The position numbers and the translations under genes are program-made. The notes under the pieces are model-generated. The model was given only the letters and a program-made list of their open reading frames with translations, searched no databases and was not told where the DNA came from. From contig NZ_CP014264.1 of the NCBI RefSeq assembly GCF_001553685.1, positions 1,186,001-1,250,000 on the forward strand: a stretch of 64,000 bases of DNA, in the 5' to 3' direction. Shown here in pieces: positions 26,526 to 34,890 of the stretch (the first letter of the stretch is position 1; each line of letters begins with the position of its first letter). The DNA comes from Streptococcus sp. oral taxon 431 (GTDB taxonomy: Bacteria; Bacillota; Bacilli; Lactobacillales; Streptococcaceae).

Positions 26526-27382
26526 TTTTTTCCTTCCTCTTCTTCTAAAATGTCTTCTACATACTTAGGCAACATAAAGGCACCAATATGCAAGTTTGCA
26601 GTGTAGTATTCCGTAAATAACTGGCGTTTTTTCCAGCCTTCCTTGTCAAAATCTTTGACAGGGTGATATTTTTTCGATGCAAATCCAAACAACCAATAGC
26701 CAGCAGGACTAGTTGGGATATGGGCCTGGTAAACCCGGCTGATTGGAAAGGCTTGATTGACCTTGCGGTGCATACTACGGCAAGCCGACTCATCTTCGTC
26801 AAAGAAGGGACTACCATGCTGATAGATCATGATTCCGTCTTCTTTCAAGGCTCTATAGCTATTGCCGTAAAATTCCTTGGTAAAGAGCCCTTCTGTATGT
26901 CCAAATGGATCTGTCGCATCGTTGATGATGATGTCGTAATCATCTTCACAGTTTCTCAAAAATCTCAGTCCATTTTGGTAGTAAATGGTGACGCGAGGGT
27001 CATCAAGTCCTGCTGCAAAGTCTGGAAAATACTCTCGACAAACCTCAACCAGCATCTCATCAGGTTCTACAATATCGATTTGTTCCAATTCAGGATAGAG
27101 AGTTAATACTTGGGCAACACCACCGTCACCACCCCCAATAACCAAGACTTTCTTTGGATTGGGATGGACAGCCATAGGAACGTGAACTGTCATTTCGTTG
27201 TAGACAAAGTCATCTGCATCTGAGAATAAGACATGCCCATTTAAAATCAATATTTTCCCAAAAGCTGGTGTATCTAATACTTCAATATCCTGCCATTCAC
27301 TTTTGCCAGCGTAAAGTTGTTTAGCAGTTCTAAGCGACAATTTCACATCTGGAGTATGAACTTCAGAAAACCATAAATCCAT
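26522..27382 (-). CDS. speE: Spermidine synthase (aminopropyltransferase)
   Basis: 286 aa. The decarboxy-SAM-binding motif is VLVIGGGDGGVAQVLTLYP, the acidic loop is IINDATDPFGHTEGLF, and N-terminal QDIEVLDTPAFGK-like residues (WQDIEVLDTPAFGKILILNG) fit the family. It transfers an aminopropyl group from decarboxylated SAM to putrescine. No speD (SAM decarboxylase) is visible in this window, so its donor must come from elsewhere. It abuts the speA stop codon. Confidence 0.95.
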   Translation of the reverse strand: MDLWFSEVHTPDVKLSLRTAKQLYAGKSEWQDIEVLDTPAFGKILILNGHVLFSDADDFVYNEMTVHVPMAVHPNPKKVLVIGGGDGGVAQVLTLYPELEQIDIVEPDEMLVEVCREYFPDFAAGLDDPRVTIYYQNGLRFLRNCEDDYDIIINDATDPFGHTEGLFTKEFYGNSYRALKEDGIMIYQHGSPFFDEDESACRSMHRKVNQAFPISRVYQAHIPTSPAGYWLFGFASKKYHPVKDFDKEGWKKRQLFTEYYTANLHIGAFMLPKYVEDILEEEEGKK

Positions 27383-28837
27383 CTAGTTCTCCTTTCTTTC
27401 AATAACATTGATGTGATTGACCTCTGGATCTTCCGTTCCTTGGAGGGAACAACCACGTTCCTTTGCAAATTTGATATAATCGACAATTTCTCGTGTAATC
27501 CGTTCACCTGGCGCTAGGATTGGAATTCCTGGAGGATAGCACATGACAAATTCCCCGCAGACTTGCCCAACTGATTCGTCCAAGGTTAAGCTTCTTCTCT
27601 CTGCATAGAATGCTTCCTGAGGAGATAGCACTAATTCAGGTTGGATGTATTCTCCAGCAATCAAGTCCTTCCCATCTCGTGAGTAGAGTCTCTTGATATC
27701 TGCCAAAGCACCTACCAAGCGCTCAATGTCTTGAATGCGGTCACCAATTGAAATGTAGGCCAAGATATTCCCGATATCACCAAACTCAATCTGAATGTCA
27801 TATTCATCTCGTAAGAGATCATAAACTTCAATCCCTGTTAGACCAATACCCTGAGTGTAAACTGACAACTTGGTTACATCAAAATCACAAACCGATACAC
27901 CATCTACTAGCTCTTTTGAGTAAGCATAGTAGCCACCGATGGCATTGATTTCACGACGAGCATACTCAGATAACTCAATAACTTTCTCAAAGGACTCCTT
28001 ACCACGAAGGGCTAAGTTTCTACGAGAAACATCTAGACTAGACATTAGCAAGTAGGATGCTGATGTTGACTGTGTCAGATTAATAATCTGTCGTACATAC
28101 TCAGGATTCATCTGATTGCCAACTAAAAGAAGGGAACTTTGAGTCAAGCTGCCACCGGACTTATGCATGGATACAGCTGACATATCCGCTCCTGCGTCCA
28201 TAGCAGACAGAGGAAGTTTATCTGTAAAGTGCAGATGAGCACCGTGGGCTTCATCTACTAAGACTTTCATTCCTGCAACGTGAGCCATCTCTGTTAACCC
28301 CTTAAGATCTGAACAAATCCCATAGTAGGTTGGATTGTTTATTAGGATAGCCTTGGCATCCGGATGGTCCTTAATAGCTTGAGCCACACGATCATTTTCT
28401 AGCCCCAAAGCAATACCGATTTTAGGATCCACACTCATCTCGATATAGATGGGTATAGCACCACACAAAACAAGGGCGTTGATAGCTGATTTATGTACGT
28501 TGCGCGGAAGAATAATCTTATCTCCAGCTTTACAAGTGGAGAGAATCATGGTTTGAACAGATGAAGTTGTCCCGCCAATCATTAAAAAGGCATGAGCAGC
28601 ACCAAATGCTTCTGCTGCTAGTTCTTCTGCATCTCTGATAATCGAAATGGGATGTCCTAGATTATCCAAAGGTTTCATAGAATTGACATCAATACCAACG
28701 CATTTTTCACCTAAAAGTTCGACCAACTCTGGGTTCCCACGGCCACGCTTATGACCTGGCACATCAAAAGGTACAATCCTTTTCTTTCGTAACTTAACTA
28801 ACCCCTCATAAATGGGAGCTTGGTTCTGATTTAACAT
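27383..28837 (-). CDS. speA: Arginine (lysine/ornithine-family) decarboxylase, fold I
   Basis: About 484 aa from the ATG at 28837 (MLNQNQAPIYEGLVKLR); an in-frame GTG extends to 28870 but includes the binding site. Orn/Lys/Arg decarboxylase: PLP lysine in SMHKSGGSLTQSS, substrate region VDEAHGAHLHFT. As first gene of an operon with aguA and aguB, arginine to agmatine is the expected reaction. AAAGGAG is 12 nt from the ATG, unusually far; a 3-codon frame (ATG TCT TTA TAA) sits between and overlaps the start. A structured RNA with a terminator precedes the gene. Confidence 0.93.
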   Translation of the reverse strand: MLNQNQAPIYEGLVKLRKKRIVPFDVPGHKRGRGNPELVELLGEKCVGIDVNSMKPLDNLGHPISIIRDAEELAAEAFGAAHAFLMIGGTTSSVQTMILSTCKAGDKIILPRNVHKSAINALVLCGAIPIYIEMSVDPKIGIALGLENDRVAQAIKDHPDAKAILINNPTYYGICSDLKGLTEMAHVAGMKVLVDEAHGAHLHFTDKLPLSAMDAGADMSAVSMHKSGGSLTQSSLLLVGNQMNPEYVRQIINLTQSTSASYLLMSSLDVSRRNLALRGKESFEKVIELSEYARREINAIGGYYAYSKELVDGVSVCDFDVTKLSVYTQGIGLTGIEVYDLLRDEYDIQIEFGDIGNILAYISIGDRIQDIERLVGALADIKRLYSRDGKDLIAGEYIQPELVLSPQEAFYAERRSLTLDESVGQVCGEFVMCYPPGIPILAPGERITREIVDYIKFAKERGCSLQGTEDPEVNHINVIERKEN

Positions 28838-28905
28838 TATAAAGACATACTCCTTTACTGTATTTTTCACACCTTAATTAAACTTAGGCGCCAAGGATAC
28901 TTATG

Positions 28906-28932
28906 AAAAAAGAGCAGGTTGGCACCTGCTCT
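28906..28932 (-). terminator. Terminator of the structured RNA, 70 nt before speA
   Basis: AGAGCAGGT-TGGC-ACCTGCTCT, a 9-bp stem with a run of T on the minus strand. I see no strong separate promoter between it and speA, so speA may need read-through. Confidence 0.9.
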
Positions 28933-29236
28933 ACAATCTACTGACGTGTTTATGTTTGTTTCTTTTGAGTATGTCTGTTCCTGATGTTTCCTAACTCTCT
29001 AGTAGCAAATATTACGTACTTTATTGATCGTTTCACAAGATGACGTGTGCTTTCACCACACTAACAAATGTATACGAATTAGAACTAATGTTCTAACATC
29101 AACTTATAAAAGTAGGCTTTTAACCCTATCAATAATGTGGCTTTTCAACCACGCTTCGGCATTCAACCCTGCCTGTCCGTAGGCATTTTTTACTCGGGTT
29201 TATATTTGCTAGAAAACATCATCTCATTTTCTAAGC
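28906..29236 (-). ncRNA. Structured leader/small RNA upstream of speA, about 330 nt
   Basis: Transcribed from the promoter at 29243-29271 and ending in a strong terminator. A 10-bp closing helix pairs 29202-29211 with 29003-29012. Inside it an 8-bp helix pairs 29128-29135 with 29021-29028, and AAGUUGAUGU pairs with ACGUCAUCUU (9 of 10). Local hairpins include GUGGUU-GAAA-AGCCAC, GCCU-N6-AGGC, UUAGAAC-AUUA-GUUCUAA, GUGUG-N7-CACAC and UAAAAG-CCUA-CUUUUA. AACCC can pair with either of two GGGUU copies, one a possible pseudoknot. No ORF with a binding site is visible. It is not recognisably tmRNA, RNase P RNA or SRP RNA. A leader regulating speA or a free small RNA are both possible. Confidence 0.7.
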
Positions 29237-29242
29237 TTCATT

Positions 29243-29271
29243 ACTATATCATGTTTTCAGAGACTTGTAAA
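29243..29271 (-). promoter_or_regulatory. Promoter of the structured RNA (and speA operon)
   Basis: Minus strand TTTACA (29266-29271), 17-bp spacer, TATAGT (29243-29248), with an extended -10 (TGA before the box). Start predicted near 29236. Confidence 0.8.
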
Positions 29272-29363
29272 GTATTTTTAGAACTTTTTTAAAATAATTT
29301 AATATTTAGTTCGTGTAATTTATTCAACCCAGAAATAGAAATCGTTTTAAATTAAAATCAAAA

Positions 29364-29396
29364 ACAAAAAAAGGAACTAAATAAATTAATTCCTTT
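29364..29396 (-). terminator. Terminator after the 338-aa membrane protein gene
   Basis: AAAGGAA and TTCCTTT arms around a 13-nt AT-rich loop, followed on the minus strand by T7. Confidence 0.7.
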
Positions 29397-29434
29397 AGAT
29401 AGTCATAAACAAAGCTAACTATTCAAAATCGTAT

Positions 29435-30451
29435 TTACTCATCACGCGCTACTTTGGCAGCTAGTTCAAAATCAGTCATCAAATAATTTTCATCTAGACG
29501 GATAAGACTATAATATTCATTCCAAAATAGAGAGTCACTGTTACTTGACCACTGTAATCCATACCACAATTGAGTGACATCACTTGTATGTGATGGGGGG
29601 ATTGACCATAGATGCTTTTTAAAAGTTTCTTGAACAAGTGGAACATCCAGTCGACTAGTCAAGTCGAGTTCATCCAATTTCAAAATTATAGAATGTTCTT
29701 TAGCTGCTTCAATGCTATCCTTGTTAAATCGAACCTGAATAACCTTAGAATCTTCTAGAACCACGTCCTTATCTTCTGCCCCGTAAAAGGAAATACTCCC
29801 AAGAACTATGCCATCTTTTGCAAAGAGATAGGGAGCGTATGGGACAGCATTACTATCAAGCCTGAAGCCTTTTTCAATGGTGACTGTTTTATTACCTGCA
29901 TACTTTTGGAAACTTCCATCTGTCAGGAGGTATTCGTAGTCGCTAGCACCATCTCCCTGTCTTACATAGATATCAAATCCAGCTTCCATCAGATCACTTA
30001 CTTTGGTTTCTGCTAAAATGATTTTACTTTCATTAATTTGCAAAATTGGTGCTTGAGGTGGCAAACCAATCGTGAGATGAAACATGACTCCTACTAGAAA
30101 GACCATCAAGGTTATAAGGAGGGCAAGTAAAGACTTTCCAGTCCTTTTTCTTGCATTGAAAAGGGCCATTAGAGCAGGTAGGAGGATCATTTTGGCTAAA
30201 ATAGAATTCCCCACACCACCTCTATTTAAGGTCTGAAAGGCAAACATCCCTGCAATTGCAATCAGTGTCAGGTAGACCAAAATCTCACCTAGACCCAGTT
30301 TTTCTGTTCGAGTTTGTTGATTTACAGGAGTTTCGTACAATGACTGTCCATTCTCTTTCCTCTTTTTTAGAAAGAGATAAAAGCCCAGACCGAGTAGCAG
30401 ATTAAAAATTGCAAAAGCAATTAAAGTACCTATAATCACCGTTCTACCCAT
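29435..30451 (-). CDS. Membrane protein of unknown function, paralogue of the gene at 34891
   Basis: 338 aa with four hydrophobic segments (about 5-27, 56-74, 82-98, 106-128) and then a soluble domain of about 210 residues, probably extracytoplasmic. Directly after the last segment comes GLPPQAPILQINESKIILAE and KVSDLMEAGFDIY, closely paralleled in the plus-strand gene at 34891 (GLPAQPVPV, TKASELLDQGF). I do not recognise the family. It overlaps the upstream 155-aa gene by 8 nt, forming a two-gene membrane unit. Confidence 0.8.
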   Translation of the reverse strand: MGRTVIIGTLIAFAIFNLLLGLGFYLFLKKRKENGQSLYETPVNQQTRTEKLGLGEILVYLTLIAIAGMFAFQTLNRGGVGNSILAKMILLPALMALFNARKRTGKSLLALLITLMVFLVGVMFHLTIGLPPQAPILQINESKIILAETKVSDLMEAGFDIYVRQGDGASDYEYLLTDGSFQKYAGNKTVTIEKGFRLDSNAVPYAPYLFAKDGIVLGSISFYGAEDKDVVLEDSKVIQVRFNKDSIEAAKEHSIILKLDELDLTSRLDVPLVQETFKKHLWSIPPSHTSDVTQLWYGLQWSSNSDSLFWNEYYSLIRLDENYLMTDFELAAKVARDE

Positions 30452-30911
30452 GGCTCTCTACTCCTTTATCTTCTCTCTCAATTCTTATCTTTCTCTTTAA
30501 TGTCCAATTCCCAACTAATAAAACCACTAAGAAGAAGGGGCCGCCTTCTATCAGTACAATCGGTAAAGCCACTAGAGCAATCATCAAAAAACTAGCTTTC
30601 TTTTGACGCCAACTACCGCCCCATTCTCCGTTTATCAGTTCACCTAAATAATCGATGTAGTCAGTATACATCATAAACAAAGGATTTTGGAAATCACTGG
30701 TCTTAAGGTAAATGAACATAGCAGAATTTAGCAAAACATAAAGAATTCCAAGGATTAGAATAATCTTTTGACTAGTTCGAGTAGCCTCTAGAACGATTTT
30801 TTCTCTCTTCTCTGGTTTTATTTCCTTGAGACTTGGATTCTTACAAGAGAGTTTTTCAAATCTATAGACCAGAAAACGGTAGAGATAATACTTTTTTATA
30901 TCACGCTTCAT
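30444..30911 (-). CDS. Small membrane protein of unknown function
   Basis: 155 aa. A basic N-terminus (KRDIKKYYLYRFLVYRFEKL) precedes a hydrophobic segment at about 48-70; a second lies at 107-135 (SFLMIALVALPIVLIEGG), then a basic tail. No catalytic motif. Translationally coupled to the 338-aa membrane protein. Membership in the same transcription unit suggests the two act together; function unknown. Confidence 0.7.
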   Translation of the reverse strand: MKRDIKKYYLYRFLVYRFEKLSCKNPSLKEIKPEKREKIVLEATRTSQKIILILGILYVLLNSAMFIYLKTSDFQNPLFMMYTDYIDYLGELINGEWGGSWRQKKASFLMIALVALPIVLIEGGPFFLVVLLVGNWTLKRKIRIEREDKGVESHG

Positions 30912-30954
30912 AACCCCCCCAATCTAGGAAGGACACTCAATTATAAATCATGGT

Positions 30955-31749
30955 TTAAACATCTAATTTCAAGGAATTTCCTTCCAAATAGACGGCTTTT
31001 GACTCAGTGATTTTGATTTTTTGATCTTCTGAAAAGCCAATGGTTTCACCGTCCTTTAAGGTGACATCACTGCCTAAAACATACTGAAGAATAGACAAGA
31101 GGAAATAATATAAGTCATCGCTATTCATAGGAGACTCGATAATTTCAATCTCAGTTCTTCCAAACTCTTTCAAACCATAAGTGTAAATACTAGTTTTATC
31201 TCCCTGGTTGATAATTCCCATGTAAATCCAGAGTTGAAGGGGAAGCATTTCTTCTTTCAAAAGGTCAGCCAGGTCTAGATAAAGATCTTTGGGCAAGAGC
31301 AAGGTGGTAGAACCCTGATAAATACCAATAGCTAATTGACTAGTTTTTAGGATAGAGGCATTGACTTTAGTTAACAGGGAATAAGTTTCTACTGGCGAAA
31401 GATTGTCAGACAAAATAGAAACAATAGCATGCTGTGTGTGCTCCTGTGTTTCCTTCTCAACATCCTGCCAGAGGTAAGAATAGGCATACAATTTTTCAAA
31501 TTCTTGACTTGGGATGGGAAGATCCATCAAAGCCAGCGCAACGAGAGCACCATCAATCACAAAGGTTGCACTAGAATCATCCCCAGAAACTTCAGAAATT
31601 TCAAGTCCCCAGTGAGATTTCAATTCCTGAATGACCTGGTCGAAAGAATAGGCTTGATTGCCTTTGAAAAGAGGCATGGACAAGATCAGTTGTTTTTTCT
31701 TCTCTGACTTTTCTTTCTTACTAGTAAATAGATTTTTTAAAAAATTCAC
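30955..31749 (-). CDS. DUF4261 domain protein
   Basis: 264 aa. I choose the GTG at 31749, as AAAAAGGAG lies 7 nt upstream; the longer ATG frame (31770) includes that site. The DUF4261 pattern is visible: VIDGALVALALMDLPIPSQE, a YLWQDVEKET helix, ILSDNLSPVETYSLLTKV, SQLAIGIYQGSTTLLLP and LLKEEMLPLQLWIYMGI. The N-terminus is strongly basic (TSKKEKSEKKK). DUF4261 genes commonly sit with polymorphic-toxin immunity genes, which fits the neighbours. Function unproven. Confidence 0.75.
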   Translation of the reverse strand: MNFLKNLFTSKKEKSEKKKQLILSMPLFKGNQAYSFDQVIQELKSHWGLEISEVSGDDSSATFVIDGALVALALMDLPIPSQEFEKLYAYSYLWQDVEKETQEHTQHAIVSILSDNLSPVETYSLLTKVNASILKTSQLAIGIYQGSTTLLLPKDLYLDLADLLKEEMLPLQLWIYMGIINQGDKTSIYTYGLKEFGRTEIEIIESPMNSDDLYYFLLSILQYVLGSDVTLKDGETIGFSEDQKIKITESKAVYLEGNSLKLDV

Positions 31750-31797
31750 AGGACTTCTCCTTTTTCTCATATCAGTTGGAAAGCAAAGCTCTCTTAC

Positions 31798-32295
31798 TCA
31801 AAGTAAGTCGCCATACCAAGTTTCCTCATCCTCAAAACCGTAAAATTTCTCATCAAGTAGCCAATTTCCATCCACCAATCTAAGTACAAACTGATGCTTC
31901 ATTTCTAAAGCTTCTTGATAATGGGTGATGACTCTTGCTTCTTCAGCTTTTGTCATGATAAAATCTACAGAAAAATCATTCTTTTGAACATAGTTATACT
32001 CACTTGGAGAGCTATAAGAAATTCGAACTCCTCCTTCCAAGTAATTTTGAGTCACTCGTCCAGTTAGAAGTTGCATTTGCCTCTGAAAATAGTCATCCAT
32101 AAGTTCATTCCACTTGGGATGAATTTGATTTGCTGGGATGCCAAGGCGTTCTTTTTCCTTATCCAGTGCTCTGTTACGCTCAAAAATTTCCTCTTCTAAC
32201 AAGGTTAAACTTTTGAGTAAATCAAGCAAGGGTGGGATGATTATTTCCGCCATAGCTCGATAGTTTTCAGGGGTATTTTTATAGTTCACTCTCAT
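31798..32295 (-). CDS. Hypothetical protein, NTF2-fold immunity-like
   Basis: 165 aa. A helical N-terminal half (IIPPLLDLLKSLTLLEEEIFE) and a strand-rich C-terminal half (GGVRISYSSPSEY, HQFVLRLVDGNWLLDEKFYG) give the look of an NTF2-fold immunity protein, which protects against a polymorphic toxin. This is a pattern-level resemblance. No toxin gene is nearby. Minus-strand neighbours on both sides are equally small and unrelated. Confidence 0.6.
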   Translation of the reverse strand: MRVNYKNTPENYRAMAEIIIPPLLDLLKSLTLLEEEIFERNRALDKEKERLGIPANQIHPKWNELMDDYFQRQMQLLTGRVTQNYLEGGVRISYSSPSEYNYVQKNDFSVDFIMTKAEEARVITHYQEALEMKHQFVLRLVDGNWLLDEKFYGFEDEETWYGDLL

Positions 32296-32305
32296 GATAA
32301 CTCTC

Positions 32306-32860
32306 TTAACTCTCCTGGATTAATTGCTTTACTTCTATGTCTGAAAGTTGTCCATCCATGTAGAGTTTCCTAAGTAAATCTTTATCTACAGTAATTTCAT
32401 AATAGTCAGTCACAAACTCATGAAATCTCTCAAAGCTATCAAAAAGGTAAGAAAGCAACCATTCTCCACCATCCTGGCCTTGGTAAGTCTGTTGATGCGC
32501 GTGACCATCATACCAGATAAAGAAGGTTGTTTCATCTTTTTGTTCTTCTGAATAAAGTGAGACATACTTTTCATCTAGTCCTTTATAAAAACCATCAATG
32601 ACATCTTGATTCCACTCGTCAGCAGCAAACTGGCTTAAACTACTTTCATGATCAAAGCCTTTTATAAGGATCATTTTATCAGTCAAAATCACATCTAAAG
32701 AATCACCAGAGCCATTGTCAATAAGGTAGCGGAGTCCATAGTCTTCCTCAGTCTTAATCACGAGTCTGAGCCAATCCTCACTCGGATCTGTCAGATATTC
32801 GTCAATGACTAGCAAGGCATCTAAGCGAGTTTTTATCTTGTCCCAATTAATCTTTCTCAT
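32306..32860 (-). CDS. Hypothetical acidic protein
   Basis: 184 aa, strongly acidic, soluble, rich in aromatic residues (FFIWYDGHAHQQTYQGQDGG; EWLLSYLFDSFERFHEFVTDYYE). The size, acidity and position 10 nt upstream of the NTF2-like gene fit an immunity-type protein, but I recognise no family. ORF is intact with a plausible binding site. Confidence 0.6.
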   Translation of the reverse strand: MRKINWDKIKTRLDALLVIDEYLTDPSEDWLRLVIKTEEDYGLRYLIDNGSGDSLDVILTDKMILIKGFDHESSLSQFAADEWNQDVIDGFYKGLDEKYVSLYSEEQKDETTFFIWYDGHAHQQTYQGQDGGEWLLSYLFDSFERFHEFVTDYYEITVDKDLLRKLYMDGQLSDIEVKQLIQES

Positions 32861-32877
32861 CTCTAAAAACCTCCATC

Positions 32878-33339
32878 TTATTCTTGCAATTTATCAAGAT
32901 CACAAGCCCTATAACGAGCTGTTAGATAGCCTGAAAAGCTAATCTGAGGGATATTCCACTCATTAGGCAAATAAATCGAACAATCTACCTGATCACCTAG
33001 AGGGGAACTTGCTGAGAAGACATATCTTCCCAAATCCTCATTATTAGGATTTCTTTCAACTTGACCCAATCTGCTAGTATTGAACCAGTTTTTAAACAGT
33101 AACCAGATTTGCTCGGCATCTTCGTTTAATAGGGAGACTTTCAAGTTGTAGCTGATTCCGACCCTACATCTTTTTTTGAATCCTGACTCATCAGCCTTAC
33201 AAACTTTTATCGATCCCTTATCATACTGCCAGTTATCACTATCTAATAGGGCAAATTGAACAGATAGATTGTCTTTAAATCCCTGCATAGTATCTAATAA
33301 ATCTTTGGAGGCAGCTTCGAATAATTCTAGTTCTTCCAT
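32878..33339 (-). CDS. Hypothetical protein
   Basis: 153 aa from MEELELFEAASK at 33339, chosen because AAAGAGAAG precedes it; an upstream ATG (33360) has no site. Mixed alpha/beta, no signal peptide or membrane segment. A central NPNNEDLGRYVFSASSPLGD loop stands out. Co-directional with neighbours at short spacing, part of the immunity-like run. Family not recognised. Confidence 0.6.
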   Translation of the reverse strand: MEELELFEAASKDLLDTMQGFKDNLSVQFALLDSDNWQYDKGSIKVCKADESGFKKRCRVGISYNLKVSLLNEDAEQIWLLFKNWFNTSRLGQVERNPNNEDLGRYVFSASSPLGDQVDCSIYLPNEWNIPQISFSGYLTARYRACDLDKLQE

Positions 33340-33378
33340 AGTCTTCTCTTTAATTTTCATAGCTAATCACATTTCGAT

Positions 33379-34230
33379 TTAATCTGCATCAACCCAGATC
33401 TGGTATTTTTGACAATGTAGACATCTAAACAAATAACCACAGATAGGCCCGTCTTTGATCAAGTAGTCTTCTACCTCTTGATATTCTTCACGCGCTTCAT
33501 AGTCTGCCAAGACTTGCTCAGCGATTCCCATATCCTTCAATTCTCGAGTTCCAACTGTACCCAAGTAAGCACAATAATCTTGGCAACAAGAAAGCCAATA
33601 TTCTCCCTGCCAACTAGAGTAGCCTGGGGTCTGACAAAAAAGCAGCTGATTCTTTTCTGGATCCAATTCACCCTGCCACTCGGCATCTTGGATAAATTCC
33701 GCATCGAATTTCTTAGCTGCTTGACCGTTTGCAATGCACATTGGGCAAAGGTATTCTATATTCTCGATACTATAAGGTATCAAGGCATAATAAACATTGC
33801 TTTCTTTCCCACAAGATGGACAAAGCTTGGCTTCTCCTTCAACAAATGAACCTGTAGCTAAGGGATCTGGATGATAGATAAAATGTGGCAAAGACTGTAA
33901 TAGCTTCTGTCTTTGCTTCTTCTCTTCTTTTCTTAGAGGACGAGGAAGGGCAAAACGATCGCCATGACTCTGACTCATTTCTTGTAAACGGCTCAGTTTC
34001 TTTATCTGTTTTCGATCAGATTTGTCTAAAATTTCGGTAAATAAGCTATAGGCACTAGTGTAGAGACCCAATTGTTCATAGAAGTCAACTAAGACTTTTT
34101 TAGCATCTAAATCCTCAGACTTAGCTAATTCATCAGCCAAATCATAGAGTGCCGTAACACTGGAAGAATTTCCATCTTTAGCATGGTATTCCCTTGTCCG
34201 GGTGATATATTCTTGTAAATATGGATTCAT
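33379..34230 (-). CDS. CbrC family protein (UPF0167), zinc-binding
   Basis: 283 aa. Residues 1-90 are helical, TPR-like. The CbrC domain follows (LPHFIYHPDPLATGSF; ACLCPSCG-type Cys pairs LCPSCGKES and LCPMCIANG; CCQDYCAYLG; C-terminal RCLHCQKY). The Cys pairs suggest two zinc sites. In Escherichia coli CbrC is tied to colicin E2 tolerance. Here the family lies among other immunity-like genes, which fits a toxin-tolerance role, though the streptococcal target is unknown. Confidence 0.85.
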   Translation of the reverse strand: MNPYLQEYITRTREYHAKDGNSSSVTALYDLADELAKSEDLDAKKVLVDFYEQLGLYTSAYSLFTEILDKSDRKQIKKLSRLQEMSQSHGDRFALPRPLRKEEKKQRQKLLQSLPHFIYHPDPLATGSFVEGEAKLCPSCGKESNVYYALIPYSIENIEYLCPMCIANGQAAKKFDAEFIQDAEWQGELDPEKNQLLFCQTPGYSSWQGEYWLSCCQDYCAYLGTVGTRELKDMGIAEQVLADYEAREEYQEVEDYLIKDGPICGYLFRCLHCQKYQIWVDAD

Positions 34231-34263
34231 CTGACTACCTTTTCTTACATGGATAAATTCTGA

Positions 34264-34770
34264 TTAACAGATAGTAACTAAAACATTTCCTTCTAGACTT
34301 AAGATTTGCTTGTAAAATCTTTTCATATTTACAAAACTGATTCGAATTTCATCCTTGATTTCTTCCTCTTCCTCTAGATAATCCCAAATATTAGGATAGA
34401 GATCAGCTTTTTTACAAGCTTCCATACTAAAGTTAGCCATAGCTCTGTCCATGTCAAAACTTTCTAAAGCTTCTACAATCTCGGCTATCTTGGTTTTTTC
34501 AGTATAGGCAATATATTCAGATACATCCTCTAGAGGAGTCACTCCTAAAACAGCTTCTCTCAAGGGATTGTCATCCAAAAATTCTGAACTACTAAATCCT
34601 GTCAAGACAAAGACCAAGGCATCCCACATTTTGTCGATATCTATTAAGATATCATGAGTATCAGCTGAGTCCTCAGCAAAGTCTAACAAGTCATCTTCTT
34701 GGTTAGAAAGAGCTTTTATTTGTTCTAATTCATCGTCTGGTAAATATTGATAATTGGCAATCATTCCCAT
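34264..34770 (-). CDS. YfbM/DUF1877 family protein
   Basis: 168 aa. The start MGMIANYQYLPDDELEQI and the following DIDKMWDALVFVLTG block are characteristic of DUF1877 (YfbM). Soluble and acidic. The family is frequent in polymorphic-toxin immunity loci. AAAGGAG precedes the ATG. Divergent from the plus-strand membrane gene at 34891. Confidence 0.85.
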   Translation of the reverse strand: MGMIANYQYLPDDELEQIKALSNQEDDLLDFAEDSADTHDILIDIDKMWDALVFVLTGFSSSEFLDDNPLREAVLGVTPLEDVSEYIAYTEKTKIAEIVEALESFDMDRAMANFSMEACKKADLYPNIWDYLEEEEEIKDEIRISFVNMKRFYKQILSLEGNVLVTIC

Positions 34771-34836
34771 GATTTTTCTCCTTTGAATTTTATAGGATAA
34801 TACTGATGTTTTTAGCTCTATTTCTATAGAAAATGC

Positions 34837-34842
34837 TATAAT
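34837..34842 (+). promoter_or_regulatory. Extended -10 promoter of the 339-aa membrane protein gene
   Basis: TGC followed by TATAAT, about 50 nt before the ATG; no good -35. Confidence 0.5.
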
Positions 34843-34890
34843 GGAGCTAAGAAATTGTTTTATTGAATGTTAAAATAGGGGGAAATAGTA

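Noticed and set aside
28906..29236. Structured RNA as tmRNA, RNase P RNA or SRP RNA
   Set aside because: No tRNA-like ends or tag ORF, no RNase P core motifs, no SRP domain IV motif that I can see.
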